This document shows positions 63,504 to 64,000 of a stretch of 64,000 nt of DNA, one piece after another. Numbering within the stretch: the first letter of the stretch is position 1; each line of letters begins with the position of its first letter. This stretch comes from Pseudomonas yamanorum (GTDB lineage Bacteria > Pseudomonadota > Gammaproteobacteria > Pseudomonadales > Pseudomonadaceae), in NCBI RefSeq assembly GCF_900105735.1, contig NZ_LT629793.1:2294001-2358000 (forward strand). The letters are read 5' to 3'. The position numbers and the translations under genes were made by a program. The notes under the pieces were generated by a model, which had not been told where the DNA came from, did not search any database, and was given only the letters and a program-made list of their open reading frames with translations.

Positions 63504-64000
63504 TCAGAAGTTCACGCCAAAGCTGAGGGCGATGAAGTCGCGGTCGGTGAGGGTGTTGTAGTCACCGCCAAAAAAGTCGGTGTAGCTCAGGCTCGCGGTG
63601 TAGGTGTTGCGGTAATCCGCATCCACGCCGACGCTGATGGCCTTGGCGCCTTCGTTGAACAGGCCGTTGGGGCCATAGCCGCTGACATCCTGGGACCACG
63701 ACACGTTGGGTTTGAGATTGACCCCGGCAAACACGTTGTTGTAATCGAGGATGGCCCGGGCGCGATAACCCCAGGAGTTGGCCGTGACAAAACCGTCGGT
63801 GTCACCGCCGAAGCCGTATTGGCCGTAGACCGAGTCACGGCCGTAACGCAGCTTGGATTTCGCCTCCAGCCCGCCCACATGCACGAAGGCCGCTTCGCCC
63901 ACCAGCGTCAGGCGTTCGGCGCCCAGCACCTGGTCGAAGAACTGGGTCATGGTGCTTTGGATCTGGGTGATTTCCTTGCGGCGGTAGCCAGCGTTGTCGG
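63504..64000 (-). CDS. DUF1302 outer-membrane protein, C-terminal part (5' end outside window)
   Basis: The frame stays open to the window edge; ATG 63950 is an internal Met (the upstream codons read DNAGYRRKEITQIQST). The visible 165 residues form alternating beta strands ending in FIALSFGVNF, with a terminal aromatic residue as expected for an outer-membrane barrel. DUF1302 proteins usually have about 600 residues, so about 70 percent is missing. It precedes DUF1329 by 26 bases in the same operon. Confidence 0.85.
   Translation of the reverse strand, partial: DNAGYRRKEITQIQSTMTQFFDQVLGAERLTLVGEAAFVHVGGLEAKSKLRYGRDSVYGQYGFGGDTDGFVTANSWGYRARAILDYNNVFAGVNLKPNVSWSQDVSGYGPNGLFNEGAKAISVGVDADYRNTYTASLSYTDFFGGDYNTLTDRDFIALSFGVNF

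Overview
The window looks like a chromosomal segment of a Pseudomonas, most likely of the P. fluorescens group. The evidence is the high GC, the protein sequences, the Pseudomonas-type REP hairpins (arms TGTGGGAGCGGGCTTGC and variants) and several Pseudomonas-enriched families (DUF3509, DUF6124, the DUF1302/DUF1329 pair). About 55 protein genes are called. No rRNA, tRNA, CRISPR array, IS element or prophage was seen.

Layout. 1-14.1 kb is housekeeping: the end of cmoB, tadA with a Tat-exported multicopper oxidase, then lepA-lepB-rnc-era-recO-pdxJ read leftward, lptF-lptG, and the divergent pepA with holC and a small conserved gene. 14.1-24.7 kb is accessory sequence wrapped around valS. On the left is a gene with five near-identical 315-bp Ig-like repeats; on the right is a 5.2-kb, GC-poorer orphan RHS gene with an unusual C-terminal domain. 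Both accessory genes have the same kind of upstream palindrome, ACTGTYA-N4-TRACAGT, which also fits the LexA pattern CTGT-N8-ACAG. A classical LexA box lies before yebG at 48 kb. This pair is the best candidate in the window for an undescribed, co-regulated system.

24.8-28 kb carries rlmF, an HU protein, yejK and an anchored glutaredoxin. 28-38.4 kb is an iron-uptake region: a leftward operon (DUF3649, PepSY, DUF3325, ECF sigma, FecR, TonB receptor) diverges from a clear fecI-fecR-fecA ferric citrate system, with two Fur-box-like sites between them. 38.4-47.6 kb has a LysR/MFS pair, an HPF-type protein, an L-serine catabolism unit (LysR, serine dehydratase, serine transporter), DUF3509, PsiE, a RelE/ParE toxin-antitoxin pair and DUF6124. 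48-53.6 kb has yebG, a dienelactone hydrolase, an acetamidase with a four-Cys ribbon, a leucine-dehydrogenase-like protein lacking the usual catalytic Lys, a SirB1 protein and a methyltransferase. 53.5-59.2 kb is the homogentisate branch of tyrosine catabolism (aromatic-acid MFS transporter, maiA, fahA, hmgA, and divergent hmgR with an operator-like repeat). The end holds a MalT-like LuxR regulator, DUF1329 and a truncated DUF1302 gene.

REP hairpins sit in at least nine intergenic gaps. From memory of the P. aeruginosa PAO1 gene order, several gene blocks are joined differently here, and some of the junctions lie at REPs or a terminator. All calls come from reading the sequence; no database search was run.
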